Positions 26,717 to 36,428 are shown, counted from the first letter of the stretch. The stretch: 64,000 bases of DNA from Erythrobacter sp. ANT-B3C2 (GCA_001683845.1 LXQI01000002.1:1-64000); one strand, 5' to 3'. Translations and numbers: made by a program. Notes: generated by a model from the letters alone, not told the origin.

Positions 26717-27448
26717 TCAGCCTCGGGCCAGCCGGCGCTCGATCGCGGTCCACAGCTGGCCGAAGCCGCGTGCGGCGGTGGAGACGGGGGCAAAGGCGCC
26801 GAGCGGCTGGCGGCGCGCCGCGCATTGTTCCACCGCGCTCGCCAGCGGGATCGCAGGCCAGTCCGGGTGCTCCGCTCGTAACGCTCGGTGCAGCGCACGG
26901 CGCTGATCCAGCATCGAGAGCACCGGCACCACCACCAATTCGCCACGCGCCTGCGCACGCACTTCCTCGCTCACCAGATCGAACGCCCGCGCCGAGAGCG
27001 GGGACGGCGGCAGCGGCACCACCACCACGTCGGCCGCGCGCAGCACCTGCGCGCTGATCTCGTTCAGCACCGGCGGGCAATCGAGCACGATGCGCTCGTA
27101 GCGCCGCGCCAGCCCCGCCGCAGTGCGCGCCAACCGCTTGCGCTTGCCGATCTGCGCGAACAGCGCATCGAGCGCGCGCAGCGATTCATCCGCCGGCAAC
27201 AGGTCGAGCTTGCTGTAGGCGGTGCGGCGGATCAGCTTCTCCGGCTCGACATCGCGCGCGAATACGCTCTGCGCCGCGTGCTTTGGGCTGGGATCGACGC
27301 CCAGCAGGAAACCCGCCCCGCTGGCTGCATCGAGATCCCACAGCAGCGTCTTGCGGCAGGAGACCGACGCCGAGCACCAGGCAAGGTTGACGGCGATGGT
27401 CGTCTTCCCGACGCCACCCTTGACACTGTAGACCGCGATGACCGCCAC
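26717..27448 (-). CDS. ParA/MinD-like P-loop ATPase
   Basis: 243 residues. The deviant Walker A, YSVKGGVGKTTIAVNLAW, lies at about 7-24. LLWDLDAASG is the switch I/A' aspartate region and RIVLDCPPVLNE (about 117) the Walker B/switch II. The start is GTG with AAGGAG 11 bases upstream. ParA relatives use ATP-dependent DNA- or membrane-binding to place cargo. No parB-like partner gene adjoins it, so it is probably an orphan with an unknown cargo rather than the chromosome segregation ParA. Spacing to the convergent DUF3072 gene is short. Confidence 0.8.
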   Translation of the reverse strand: MAVIAVYSVKGGVGKTTIAVNLAWCSASVSCRKTLLWDLDAASGAGFLLGVDPSPKHAAQSVFARDVEPEKLIRRTAYSKLDLLPADESLRALDALFAQIGKRKRLARTAAGLARRYERIVLDCPPVLNEISAQVLRAADVVVVPLPPSPLSARAFDLVSEEVRAQARGELVVVPVLSMLDQRRALHRALRAEHPDWPAIPLASAVEQCAARRQPLGAFAPVSTAARGFGQLWTAIERRLARG

Positions 27449-27556
27449 GAGAGCGAAACTCCTTCCCCCGCGCTTCTGTTACAATTCGATGACGGAGGGC
27501 AACCCCGGATCGAACCGTGATCTGCCCGGATCTCGCAATATCCCCGCTGATGAACA

Positions 27557-27588
27557 CGAAAAGGGCCGCGCCCACCGGCACGGCCCTT
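27557..27588 (-). terminator. Rho-independent terminator of rpoZ
   Basis: On the minus strand AAGGGCCG and CGGCCCTT form an 8-bp perfect stem around a 12-nt loop and are followed by TT. It lies 45 bases after the rpoZ stop codon and upstream of the ParA-like gene, which should therefore have its own promoter. Confidence 0.7.
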
Positions 27589-27633
27589 GATGGATCGGCT
27601 GCTGACCCGGCCCCAATACAGGGCTGGAAGCGT

Positions 27634-27978
27634 CTAGCCTTCGTAATCGCCGTTGGCGGAGGTGGAGCGCGGGGGCGCGGCGGCCGAAAGCCGCATCGCC
27701 TCGGCCGATTGGCTGAGCGAACCGATCGCATCGGCCTCGTCCTCCTCGTCGGGCAGCACGCGCTGCAGCGATTGGACGACGCTTTCGTGCAACTGCTTGG
27801 GCCGCACGGTCTGCTCGGCGATCTCGCGCAGCGCGACGACCGGGTTCTTGTCGCGATCGCGATCGATCGTCAGTTCCGCTCCGCCGGCGATCTCGCGCGC
27901 CCGCTGCGCGGCGAGCAACACCAGGTCGAACCGGTTGGGGATTTTGTCGACACAATCCTCGACGGTGACGCGCGCCAT
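27634..27978 (-). CDS. rpoZ: DNA-directed RNA polymerase omega subunit
   Basis: 114 residues. The conserved core [20 protein letters not shown] and [13 protein letters not shown] (residues 1-33), then [14 protein letters not shown], is typical of alphaproteobacterial omega. The C-terminal 45 residues form the usual variable acidic tail. Omega helps assemble the beta' subunit and, with DksA/ppGpp, tunes transcription. GGAG lies seven bases before the ATG. No adjacent rel/spoT gene is seen, unlike in some proteobacteria; a terminator ends the transcript. Confidence 0.95.
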   Translation of the reverse strand: MARVTVEDCVDKIPNRFDLVLLAAQRAREIAGGAELTIDRDRDKNPVVALREIAEQTVRPKQLHESVVQSLQRVLPDEEDEADAIGSLSQSAEAMRLSAAAPPRSTSANGDYEG

Positions 27979-28078
27979 GGGCACTCCAGTAAAGCAGCTT
28001 TTCGGAAAGGAGGGCGGATAGGGTGTGCCCCTGCACAAGTCAAGGTTTCGCCCCGTGCGCGCTCTGCTACGAGAGGCC

Positions 28079-29251
28079 ATGAACCGCGTCGAGCAGCCCA
28101 AGCCCTATCAGGATCCGGCGGCCTTCACACTTGAGGCGCAGGGCCACAGCCTCACCGTCCTGCCCGGTGGCCCGGAGCGCATGAAGGCGCTGCTGGCGCT
28201 GATCGACGGCGCGCAACGGCGGCTCGATCTCGCCTTCTACATCTTCGCCCCTGATACCAGCGGCGAGCGGGTGCGCGATGCGCTGGTCGCCGCGGCGCGG
28301 CGCGGCGTGGCGGTGACGCTGGTCGTCGACGGCTTCGGCGCCGAGGCCGATGAGGAATTCTTCGCTCCGCTGATCGAGCAGGGCGGCGCCTTCCGCTGCT
28401 TCCACGCCCGCTGGACGGTGCGCTACCTGATCCGCAACCACCAGAAGATCGTGCTCGCGGACGACGCAAAGGCGATGCTGGGTGGTTTCAACATCGAGGA
28501 TGGCTATTTCGCCCTGCCGGTGGAGGACAGCTGGACTGACCTCGCAGTGACCATCGAGGGCCCGGTGGTCGCCCGCATCATCCGCTGGTTCGCCGAGCTG
28601 GACGATTGGGCAGCCCACCCCCAAGAGCAACTGTCCGCCATCCGCCGCAAGGTCCGCCAGTGGGATGCGGGGGAGGCGCCGGTGCAGCTGCTGATTGGCG
28701 GGCCGACGCGGGGCCTGTCCAGCTGGGCCCGCTGCGTCGGCCGCGATCTGGTCGCGGGCGAGCGGCTCGACATGATGATGGCGTATTTTTCGCCCAATCC
28801 GCGCCTGCGCCGCCGCATGGCCCGCATGGCGAGGCGCGGCGCCACGCGGCTGGTGATGGCCGGCCGGTCCGACAATCCCGCCACCATCTCTGCGGCCCGG
28901 GCGCTTTACGGCAAGCTGCTGAAGGCGGGCGCGCAGATCTGGGAGTTCGAGGCCACCCGCCTGCACACCAAGCTGATCGTCATCGACCATGTGGTCTATC
29001 TCGGCAGCGCCAATCTGGACATGCGCAGCCTCTACGTGAACCTGGAGATCGTCCTGCGGATCGAAGACGCCGCTTTGGCCGAGCGGATGCGGGGGCTGAT
29101 CGAGCACGCTCTGCCCGCCTCGCGCGCGATAACCCCCGAACTGCACCGCAGCCGCGCCGGGCCGTTCACGCGCCTGCGCTGGTGGGCGAGCTGGTTCCTG
29201 GTTTCGGTGGTGGACTACACCGTCAGCCGGAAGCTCAACCTCGGGCCGTAG
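28079..29251 (+). CDS. Phospholipase D-like protein / cardiolipin synthase-type transferase
   Basis: 390 residues with two phosphodiesterase halves. The first HKD-like motif is [11 protein letters not shown] with GGFN after it (about residues 121-139), and the second is LHTKLIVID with GSANLD (about 300-320). Both His/Lys pairs are intact, as needed for the two-step phosphatidyl transfer. There is no N-terminal membrane helix, so it is the soluble or peripheral ClsC/YbhO-like type. It likely makes cardiolipin or remodels phospholipids. GAGAGG precedes the ATG. Its start is 101 bases from the divergent rpoZ start. Confidence 0.87.
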   Translation: MNRVEQPKPYQDPAAFTLEAQGHSLTVLPGGPERMKALLALIDGAQRRLDLAFYIFAPDTSGERVRDALVAAARRGVAVTLVVDGFGAEADEEFFAPLIEQGGAFRCFHARWTVRYLIRNHQKIVLADDAKAMLGGFNIEDGYFALPVEDSWTDLAVTIEGPVVARIIRWFAELDDWAAHPQEQLSAIRRKVRQWDAGEAPVQLLIGGPTRGLSSWARCVGRDLVAGERLDMMMAYFSPNPRLRRRMARMARRGATRLVMAGRSDNPATISAARALYGKLLKAGAQIWEFEATRLHTKLIVIDHVVYLGSANLDMRSLYVNLEIVLRIEDAALAERMRGLIEHALPASRAITPELHRSRAGPFTRLRWWASWFLVSVVDYTVSRKLNLGP

Positions 29252-29274
29252 CGCCGGGGCGCTTCTGACCAGCT

Positions 29275-30813
29275 TCAGCCGTAGGAGCCGCCCCCGTAAT
29301 CGCCCTCCGCAAGGTCGGAAAAGCGGGTGACCTTGGGCTCGAATCGCATCCGTACCTTGCCGGTGGCGCCGTGCCGCTGCTTGGCGATGATCAGCTCGGC
29401 CAGGCCGAACACGCTCTCCATCTCGGCCTGCCAGGCGGCGTGAGCCTCGGTCACCTTCATGTCGCTGCCGCCGTGCGGCACCTTGGGTTCGCGCGAGGCG
29501 ACGTAATAATCCTCGCGGAAAATGAACCACACCATGTCCGCGTCCTGCTCGATCGAGCCCGATTCGCGCAGGTCTGACAGCATCGGCCGCTTGTCCTCGC
29601 GCTGCTCTACCGCGCGGCTGAGCTGCGAGAGCGCGATCACCGGAACCTGCAGCTCCTTGGCCAGCGTCTTCAAGCCCCGGCTGATCTCGGAAATCTCGTT
29701 GACCCGGTTGTCCTGGCTGCGCCCGCTGCCCTGCATCAGCTGCAGATAATCGATCACGATCAGGCCGATATCGTGCCGCCGCTTCAGCCGCCGTGCGCGG
29801 GTGCGCAGCGCCGAAACAGAGAGCGCGGGCGTATCGTCGATGAACAGCGGCAGCTCGGCCAGCCGCTGGCTGGCGTAGGAGAGCTGCTGGAAATCGTCAC
29901 GGCTGATCTTGCCCATGCGCAGCGCCTCGCTGGGAATGCCGGCCTGCTCTGCCAGGATGCGGGTGGCCAGCTGGTCGCTGGACATTTCGAGGCTGAACAG
30001 CGCCACCCCGGCGCCGACCGATTTTTCGATTCCGTCGCGCTTGTCGCGCAGCAGCCGGTCGGCGCAATTGAAGGCGATGTTGGTGGCGAGCGAGCTCTTG
30101 CCCATGCCCGGTCGCCCGGCGATGATGATCAGATCGCTATTGTGCAGCCCGCCGCATTTCTCGTTGATCGAGGCAAAGCCGGTGGTCTTGCCGGAGACGT
30201 GGCCGCCGGAATTGATCGCGGTTTCGATCATCTCCAGCGCCTTGCCGGTGGCACCACGGAAGCTTTCCGCCTCGCTGTTGCCCGTGGCCCCCTCGGCCAC
30301 CTCGAACAGGCGCGCTTCGGCCGTTTCGATCTGTCGCATCGGCTCGACCTCCTCGGAGGTATCGAGCGCGCTTTCCACCAGCTCGCGGCCCACCCGCACC
30401 AGCTCGCGCAGCAGCGCCAGATCGTAGATCTGCTGCGCCAGCGCGCGCGGGGCGAGTAGGCCCTGTCCATCGGCCGTGAGCCGGGCCAGGTAGGAGGTGC
30501 CGCCCAGCTCGGCCATGCCCGCATCGCCATCGAAATAGGGCTTCAGCGTCACCGGGGTGACGACCATCTGCTTGTCGAGCAGGATTTGCGTGCGCTCGAA
30601 GATGCGCCCGTGCAGCGGCTCGAAGAAATGCTCGGGCCGCAGCGGCACGTTCATCTCCTCGGCCAGCCGGTTGTCGATCAACAGCGCGCCCAGGAACGCC
30701 GCCTCGGCCTCCAGATTGGCGGGCAACGCGCGGGTCGCGGGCGCCCCAGGCGTATCGGGCGAGTCGCCGGCCGAATGGGCCGGGGCGCGGGGGAGGGAGA
30801 TCGTGCTGGCCAT
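29275..30813 (-). CDS. dnaB: Replicative DNA helicase DnaB
   Basis: About 512 residues. The N-terminal primase-interacting domain (ANLEAEAAFLGALLIDNRLAEE) is followed by the RecA-like helicase domain: Walker A IIAGRPGMGKSS, Walker B LIVIDYLQLMQG and the arginine-finger region ALSQLSRAVEQRE. No intein is present. It unwinds the replication fork as a hexameric ring. Either the ATG chosen (MASTISLPRA) or one seven codons earlier could be the start. It is divergent from the UPF0262 gene. Confidence 0.96.
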   Translation of the reverse strand: MASTISLPRAPAHSAGDSPDTPGAPATRALPANLEAEAAFLGALLIDNRLAEEMNVPLRPEHFFEPLHGRIFERTQILLDKQMVVTPVTLKPYFDGDAGMAELGGTSYLARLTADGQGLLAPRALAQQIYDLALLRELVRVGRELVESALDTSEEVEPMRQIETAEARLFEVAEGATGNSEAESFRGATGKALEMIETAINSGGHVSGKTTGFASINEKCGGLHNSDLIIIAGRPGMGKSSLATNIAFNCADRLLRDKRDGIEKSVGAGVALFSLEMSSDQLATRILAEQAGIPSEALRMGKISRDDFQQLSYASQRLAELPLFIDDTPALSVSALRTRARRLKRRHDIGLIVIDYLQLMQGSGRSQDNRVNEISEISRGLKTLAKELQVPVIALSQLSRAVEQREDKRPMLSDLRESGSIEQDADMVWFIFREDYYVASREPKVPHGGSDMKVTEAHAAWQAEMESVFGLAELIIAKQRHGATGKVRMRFEPKVTRFSDLAEGDYGGGSYG

Positions 30814-30993
30814 GGGGCCACCGCTGATGCCCAACGATCAGGGCGACAGCAAGGCCGCGCTCGCGATGGGGCACGGTCCGCCCCTGTGGATAGCGGGGAT
30901 GGCCAGCGCGGGCCGGTGCATGCCTGCCCGCCACCGCCCCGAGCAATCGGCGTTGCCCCGCCGGCCCCGCTCTGCAAAGAGCAGGCCTGCACG

Positions 30994-31509
30994 ATGACCG
31001 ACCTGCCCGACCCTATGATCCAGCCCGCCAGCGACCGGCGCATCGCCGCCGTCACGCTCGACGAGGCGACGATCCTCTCGCGCAACGAGGATGTCGAGCG
31101 CGAGCGCGAGGCGGCGCTCCGCGACCTGGTGGCGGACAACAGCTTCACCCCCGTGCGCGCCACCGAACGCGGGCAGGCGGGGCCGTGGTCGCTGCATCTC
31201 TCGGTGATCGACGGGCGGCTGGCGATCGCGGTGGTCGACGGGCAGGGAGCGGATGCCGGCACGATCGGCCTCGGCCTTCAGCGCTTCCGCCGCGTGGTGC
31301 GCGAATATTTCGCCATTTGCGATTCTTACTACAAGGCGCTGCGGCGCACCTCGGCGCAGGAGATCGAGACGATCGACATGGCCCGCCGCGCGATCCACGA
31401 CCGGGCCACGCGCGACCTGCTGGAGGCGTTGGAAGGCAAGGTCGAAACCGATTTCGACACCGCCCGGCGGCTGTTCACGCTCATCTGCGTGCTCCACATT
31501 CGCGGATGA
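30994..31509 (+). CDS. UPF0262 family protein
   Basis: 171 residues, an alphaproteobacterial family of unknown function. Characteristic stretches are RRIAAVTLDEATILSR, EREAALRDLVADNSF, RRVVREYFAICDSYYKALR and the ETIDMARRAIHDRATRDL motif near residue 135. It has no signal peptide or membrane helix, so it is cytosolic. Its stop overlaps the ATG of cytidine deaminase (ATGA), making the two an operon. The family is nearly confined to alphaproteobacteria, which supports the taxonomic call. Confidence 0.9.
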   Translation: MTDLPDPMIQPASDRRIAAVTLDEATILSRNEDVEREREAALRDLVADNSFTPVRATERGQAGPWSLHLSVIDGRLAIAVVDGQGADAGTIGLGLQRFRRVVREYFAICDSYYKALRRTSAQEIETIDMARRAIHDRATRDLLEALEGKVETDFDTARRLFTLICVLHIRG

Positions 31510-31937
31510 ACCGGGCGGGCGATCCTGCTGCGGAGCGGCACGAGGAGCTGGTCGCAGCCGCCCGCGCGGCGCTGGCGCAGGCCTATGCGCCCTATTCGAA
31601 TTTCCGCGTCGGCGCGGCGCTGCTGTTCGCCGATGGCGCGCTCGTCACCGGCGCCAATGTCGAGAATGCGAGCTACGGCCTCACGCTCTGCGCAGAGACG
31701 GTGGCGGTGGCCCGCGCCATGAATGATGGGCGGCGCGGCGGCCTCCTCGCGCTGGCGGTGGCGGGCGAGAGCGCGCTGGCCGCCCCCTGCGGCCGCTGCC
31801 GCCAGGTGCTGCACGAATTCGCCAGCCTCGGCGGCACCGATCCGCTGGTGCTGTGCGCCGGGCCCACCGAACGGCGCGACTATCGCCTCTCGCAGCTCCT
31901 GCCGGAGCCCTTCGGCCCGGACACGCTCGAAGCCTAG
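31506..31937 (+). CDS. cdd: Cytidine deaminase
   Basis: 143 residues, the short homotetrameric class. The zinc site is TLCAETVAVA (Cys and the catalytic Glu, about residue 63) and PCGRCRQVLHEF (two Cys, about 98). N-terminal YAPYSNFRVGAALLF binds the ribose. It converts cytidine and deoxycytidine to uridine forms for salvage. It is coupled to the UPF0262 gene by a four-base overlap and is convergent with the gluconolactonase gene ten bases away. Confidence 0.93.
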   Translation: MNRAGDPAAERHEELVAAARAALAQAYAPYSNFRVGAALLFADGALVTGANVENASYGLTLCAETVAVARAMNDGRRGGLLALAVAGESALAAPCGRCRQVLHEFASLGGTDPLVLCAGPTERRDYRLSQLLPEPFGPDTLEA

Positions 31938-31947
31938 CGGGCCCGTC

Positions 31948-32994
31948 TCACCCCAGCAGCGGCACCCGCGCCAGCATCCTGTGCGAAGTGAGGTAGAGCG
32001 CCCGCCCGTCCTCGCCGACTGCCACATTGGCCACCGCGCTGCCGGTGGTGATGATCCCCAGCAGCGTGCCCGCGGGTGAAAGCACATGCACCCCGCCCGG
32101 CCCGGTGGCGAACACATTGCCGCGCGCGTCGGTCTTGATACCGTCCGGCAAGCCCGGGCGACCGGCGGCCTGCTGCTCGCGCATGTCGTGGAACAGGCGC
32201 GGCGCCCCCACCGGCACGCCGCTCGCATCCAGCGCATAGGCCAGCACCTCGGGCCGCTGATCGTCGGACAGCGCGAGATACAGCGTGCGCTCGTCGGGCG
32301 AGAGCGTCACGCCGTTGGGCCGCCGGTGGCGGTCCAGCAGGTGCAGCGTGCCATTCGCAGCGCGCAGATAGAGCCCGTTGTGCTCCACTTCGCGCAGCGG
32401 CGATTGCTCGGCTTCGGCCAGGCCGTAGGGCGGATCGGTGAAATAGATCGCGCCGCTGCGCGCCACTACCAGGTCGTTGGGGCTGTTGAAGCGCTGGCCC
32501 TCGAACCGGTCGACCAGCACTTCCTTGCGCTTCGTGGCCAAGTCCAGCCGGCTGACCGCGCGCGTGCCGCTATCGGCGAGGATCACGCTACCCGCTTCCC
32601 GCCCCAGCGCCATGCCGTTGGCCCCGGCCTCGCGGATCCCCTCCGGCACCTCACCGGCGAGGCCGGAAGGCTGGAGGAATTGTTCCACTTCGCCGCCGGG
32701 CCCGTAGCGATACATCACATTGTTGGGCGGATCGTTGAACAGCAGGTATCCCACCGGCACCCATACCGGCCCCTCGGCCCAGCCATAGCCGGTGCCCAGC
32801 ACCTCGGCCCGCGCGGCGGGATCGACGATCGCCGCCAGCGCCGGGTCGAGCATCTCCACCTCGCCCACCAGTTCGCCGGATGGTGCGGACGAGTTGGCCA
32901 GCGGCGCCGCGCAGGCGCCCAAGGGCAGCGCCGCCAGCCCGGCGAGGCCCGTCAGCAGCAGCGTGCGGCGGGTGGGTCTCAGGCGAACGGCCAC
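31948..32994 (-). CDS. SMP-30/gluconolactonase-family lipoprotein
   Basis: About 348 residues. The N-terminus RLRPTRRTLLLTGLAGLAAL then PLGACA is an export signal with a lipobox ending at Cys. The mature part is a six-bladed propeller with the metal-binding glutamate in GWAEGPVW, NSPNDLVV, RPNGVTLSPDER and LPDGIKTDARGNVF. It hydrolyses gluconolactone-type sugar lactones in the periplasm. The GTG overlapping the permease stop is taken as start; an ATG 19 codons upstream (33051) is also open. Coupling to a gluconate permease supports gluconate supply. Confidence 0.82.
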   Translation of the reverse strand: MAVRLRPTRRTLLLTGLAGLAALPLGACAAPLANSSAPSGELVGEVEMLDPALAAIVDPAARAEVLGTGYGWAEGPVWVPVGYLLFNDPPNNVMYRYGPGGEVEQFLQPSGLAGEVPEGIREAGANGMALGREAGSVILADSGTRAVSRLDLATKRKEVLVDRFEGQRFNSPNDLVVARSGAIYFTDPPYGLAEAEQSPLREVEHNGLYLRAANGTLHLLDRHRRPNGVTLSPDERTLYLALSDDQRPEVLAYALDASGVPVGAPRLFHDMREQQAAGRPGLPDGIKTDARGNVFATGPGGVHVLSPAGTLLGIITTGSAVANVAVGEDGRALYLTSHRMLARVPLLG

Positions 32995-34325
32995 AGCAGT
33001 GCCGCACAGGCGAACATCACCAGTCCTGCGATTGTCGAGCATAGGGTCCAACTCCGGAATGTCTGCGCCTCGGTAAGGCCCAGGAACTGCTTGACCAGCC
33101 AGAAGCCGGTATCGTTGACATGGCTCACCACCGATGCGCCCGCACCGATCGCGATCGTCACCAGCGCCACCTGCCCGGGCGAAAGCCCAGCCACGGCGAT
33201 CAGCGGCGCGGCCAAGCCGCCGGCGGTCACCATCGCCACCGTGGCCGAACCTTGCGCCACCCGGATGAAGGCGGCCAGCAGAAAGACGAATACCAGCGCG
33301 GAAAGATTGGCCGCCGCCACCAGTTCGGTGATCCGCGCGCCGGCGCCCGACTGGATCAGCACCTCCTTATAAGCCGCCCCCGCACCGACTACGAGAACCA
33401 TCAGCCCGGCCGGCGCCAGCGCCCGCGTCATCACGTCGGAGATCGTCGCCAGCGGCGCGCCCAACCCCCGCAGCCACACCGCCACGAAGGCGCAGGCGAG
33501 GATCAACGCGGTGAACGGATGGCCGAGGAACAGCACCGCCTGCCGCAGCGGACCATCGGCCAGCGCGCCTTCGGCCAAGGCCGCGAGCATGATCAGCCCG
33601 AGCGGCACCAGCATCGCCGCCAGCGCCGGGCCGAAGCCGATCTGTGCCAGCGGAGGCGCCTCAGGATCTTCGAATTGCGGCGGCGGCGACTGGTCACCGA
33701 AGCCGGGGGCCGAATGCGCCAGCTTTGCGAATACCGGCCCCGCGATGATCGCGGCGGGGATGCCGCACAGCAGGCCATAGAACGCCAGCAGGCCGTAATC
33801 GGTGCCGATCAGTTCGGCCACCGCCACCGGCCCCGGGTGCGGCGGCAGCAGCGCATGCATCGTCAGCAGCCCGGCCAGCAGCGGTAGCGCGAAATAGGTC
33901 ACCCGCCGCTGCGCCCGCAGCGCCAGCGTGGTCAACAGCGGCGCCAGCACGATGAAGCCGACATCAAAGAACAGCGGAATGCCGACGATAATGCCGACCA
34001 CGTTCAGCGCCCAGGGCGCGCGGCCTTCGCCGAAGGCGTCCAGCAGCCGGCGGGCCAATGCGGCCACGCCGCCGCTCGCCTCCAGCAGCCCGCCCAGCAT
34101 CGCGCCAAGGCCGATCACCACCGCCACGAAGCCGAGTGCCTCGCCCGTGCCGGTGCGCACCGCCTCGATCACGTCCTGCGGGTTGCCGCCAAGCACCAGC
34201 CCGGTGCCCAGCGCCACCACCAGCAGCGCAATGAAGGCGGGCACCTTCAGTCGCAGCACCATCGCGATCAGCACCGCGATGCTCGCGGCCACGATCGGCA
34301 GGACAGGCCCGGTGCCCTCGCTCAT
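32979..34325 (-). CDS. GntP-family gluconate:H+ symporter
   Basis: 448 residues with about 12-14 hydrophobic segments. GntP features include LLVVALGTGLVLGGNPQDVI near the N-terminus, PLFFDVGFIVLAPLL (about 117), MHALLPPHPGPVAVAELIG (about 154), and at the C-terminus GAGASVVSHVNDTGFWLVKQFL. It imports gluconate or related sugar acids across the inner membrane. The downstream gene encodes a gluconolactonase-type lipoprotein whose start overlaps this stop, so the two likely handle gluconolactone then gluconate. Confidence 0.92.
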   Translation of the reverse strand: MSEGTGPVLPIVAASIAVLIAMVLRLKVPAFIALLVVALGTGLVLGGNPQDVIEAVRTGTGEALGFVAVVIGLGAMLGGLLEASGGVAALARRLLDAFGEGRAPWALNVVGIIVGIPLFFDVGFIVLAPLLTTLALRAQRRVTYFALPLLAGLLTMHALLPPHPGPVAVAELIGTDYGLLAFYGLLCGIPAAIIAGPVFAKLAHSAPGFGDQSPPPQFEDPEAPPLAQIGFGPALAAMLVPLGLIMLAALAEGALADGPLRQAVLFLGHPFTALILACAFVAVWLRGLGAPLATISDVMTRALAPAGLMVLVVGAGAAYKEVLIQSGAGARITELVAAANLSALVFVFLLAAFIRVAQGSATVAMVTAGGLAAPLIAVAGLSPGQVALVTIAIGAGASVVSHVNDTGFWLVKQFLGLTEAQTFRSWTLCSTIAGLVMFACAALLWPFA

Positions 34326-34765
34326 GTGCCCCGGCCCGCGGCCCTTCGCCGTCCCTCAGGCCGGGGAACGGGCGTTACCACCAGGTTGGAACGCAGCGTG
34401 CCCGCGGCCGGCAGGCTCCTGCCATAGAGCCTCATCCCGGCACGCGCGATCTGCCCCGAACAAACCCCACCATGGGTCATCGGCCCCGGATCCCCCCAAA
34501 GTCGAAGTCCGCCGCCCGGTGTTGCGAGCGCGCGGACGGTAGCGGTATCATCCTTGCCGGCCTCCGCAAAGACCCTGCTCACGGGGCAGAACCTCAGGGC
34601 AAGCGTGAGCTTTCCCCGCGTAAGAGCCTCGCCGTCGCGGGCTTTACTGGCGAACAAAATTGGCCCCGCCGCTCTCGCCAGCCGCGAGGTGTCAGCCCGG
34701 CCAGCGTTGGAGTGAATCAGCCGGTCGGTGCCAGCAAAGTGACCTGTTTGTTGGCCGCCGACGGC
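34326..34765. other. Intergenic stretch without supported gene
   Basis: It lies between the permease start and the glycerol kinase stop, both on the minus strand, so it must carry the permease promoter. An open frame of 111 codons on the minus strand has no family resemblance, no ribosome site and the composition of non-coding sequence. A short GGCAGG-CTCCTGCC hairpin occurs near 34410. Nothing else was recognised. Confidence 0.4.
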
Positions 34766-36268
34766 CTAGTCGGTCCCTGCCTTCTTCGTCAGCGCCGAAG
34801 CGAGAGCGCGGTGCCAGCCGGCGAGCAGCGCCGCGCGGCTCTGCTCGTCCATCGCCGGCTCGTCGCGATGCATGTCCCGGCGGGTGGCCGTGAGCGCCGC
34901 GAGATCGGGCCACACGCCCACTGCCAGCCCGGCGAGGAAGGCCGCGCCCACCGCCGTCGTCTCCAGATGCTCCGGCCGCTCGACCGGGATCTGCAGCATA
35001 TCGGCGAGGAACTGGCACAGCCATTCATTGGCCGCCATGCCGCCATCGACGCGGATGGCAAAGGGCGCATCGCCGCCATCGGCCACCATCGCGTCGATCA
35101 AATCCAGCGTCTGGTAGGCGACCGCTTCGAGCGCCGCGCGCGCCAGATGCGCGGCCTGCGTGGCAAAGGTGAGCCCGGTGATCGTGCCGCGCGCATCCGG
35201 GTCCCAATGCGGCGCGCCCAGCCCCACGAAAGCGGGCACCATGTAGACGCCGTTGTTGCCCTCCACTGCGATGGCCATGTCGTCGGTCTGGTTGGCGTGG
35301 GTGATCAGGCCCAGCCCGTCGCGAAGCCATTTCACCGCCGCCCCAGCGGCGAAGATCGAACCCTCCAGCGCGTAGCTCATCCGCCCGTCGAGCCGGCAGG
35401 CCGGCGTCGTCAGCATGCCGTGTTCGGAGGCGACCGCCTCCTCGCCGGTGTGGAGCAGCAGGAAGCAGCCCGTGCCGTAAGTCGCCTTGGCGGTGCCCTT
35501 CTCAAAGCAGGCCTGGCCGAACAGCGCCGCCTGCTGGTCGCCCGCAATCCCGCCGATGGGGATCGCCGCGCCCAGCAGCTCGGGCAGTGTGGTGCCGAAC
35601 AGGTGACTGCTATCGTGCACCTGCGGCAGCAGCGCCATTGGCACGCCGATCAGCGCGCACAGCCTCTCGTCCCAGGCCTGCTCGTGGATATCCCACAGCA
35701 GCGTGCGGGCGGCGTTGGTAACGTCGGTGGCGTGGACGCCGCCGGTGAGGCGCCACAGCAGAAAGCTGTCGATCGTGCCGAAGGCCAGCTCGCCCCGCTC
35801 GGCGCGGGCGCGGGCGCCCTCGACATGGTCGAGCAGCCAGGCAATCTTGGTGCCCGAGAAATAGGGATCGAGCAGCAGGCCCGTGCGCTCGCGCACCAGC
35901 TTCTCATGCCCGGCCTCGCGCAGCGCGGCGCAGGCGCGGGCGGTGCGCCGATCCTGCCACACGATCGCGCGATGGATCGGCTCTCCGGTGGCGCGGTCCC
36001 ACACCACCGTTGTCTCCCGCTGGTTGGTGATGCCGATCCCGGCGATCTCGCCCGCCGCCAGCCCAGCCTCGCCGATCGCCTCCTTCATGGTGGCGAGCAC
36101 GTCCTGCCAGATATCCTCGGGCTCGTGCTCCACCCAGCCATCGCGCGGATAATGCTGCGTGAATTCGCGTCGCGCGGTGGCCACCGGCTGCGCGGCGGCA
36201 TCGAAGATGATGCTGCGGCTCGACGTGGTGCCCTGGTCGATGGCGAGAACATGCGTGGCTTGCGGCAC
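34766..36268 (-). CDS. glpK: Glycerol kinase
   Basis: 500 residues. FGGY-kinase signatures are LAIDQGTTSSRSIIFD at the N-terminus, NQRETTVVWDRATGEP (about 82), GIAGDQQAALFGQ (about 258), KATYGTGCFLL and the ADP-binding VDGGMAANEWLCQF (about 405). It phosphorylates glycerol to sn-glycerol-3-phosphate. The start is GTG (VPQATHVLAID) with GGGAGAG about eight bases upstream; the frame extends further without homology. No glpF or glpD lies next to it. Confidence 0.95.
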   Translation of the reverse strand: MPQATHVLAIDQGTTSSRSIIFDAAAQPVATARREFTQHYPRDGWVEHEPEDIWQDVLATMKEAIGEAGLAAGEIAGIGITNQRETTVVWDRATGEPIHRAIVWQDRRTARACAALREAGHEKLVRERTGLLLDPYFSGTKIAWLLDHVEGARARAERGELAFGTIDSFLLWRLTGGVHATDVTNAARTLLWDIHEQAWDERLCALIGVPMALLPQVHDSSHLFGTTLPELLGAAIPIGGIAGDQQAALFGQACFEKGTAKATYGTGCFLLLHTGEEAVASEHGMLTTPACRLDGRMSYALEGSIFAAGAAVKWLRDGLGLITHANQTDDMAIAVEGNNGVYMVPAFVGLGAPHWDPDARGTITGLTFATQAAHLARAALEAVAYQTLDLIDAMVADGGDAPFAIRVDGGMAANEWLCQFLADMLQIPVERPEHLETTAVGAAFLAGLAVGVWPDLAALTATRRDMHRDEPAMDEQSRAALLAGWHRALASALTKKAGTD

Positions 36269-36371
36269 TGTTGCGCTCTCCCTGCCTCTCCGTGGCGCCG
36301 GCGGCGGCACGGGCGGGCGCAAGCGATCTAGCAGAGCAGGGGGTTGGAGGCCAAGTGCAGGCGCAGCGTCG

Positions 36372-36406
36372 AAAAAGGGGCGCCCGGTCTCCCGAGCGCC
36401 CCTTTT
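36372..36406 (-). terminator. Strong Rho-independent terminator of glnA
   Basis: On the minus strand AAAAGGGGCGC and GCGCCCCTTTT form a perfect 11-bp stem around a 12-nt loop, followed by another T. It lies 22 bases after the glnA stop codon. Confidence 0.9.
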
Positions 36407-36428
36407 CTGGCAGTGTCAGCGCGCTGGA

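Noticed and set aside
34322-34657. A 111-codon minus-strand frame before the permease gene
   Set aside because: No family resemblance, no ribosome site, and it covers the expected permease promoter.
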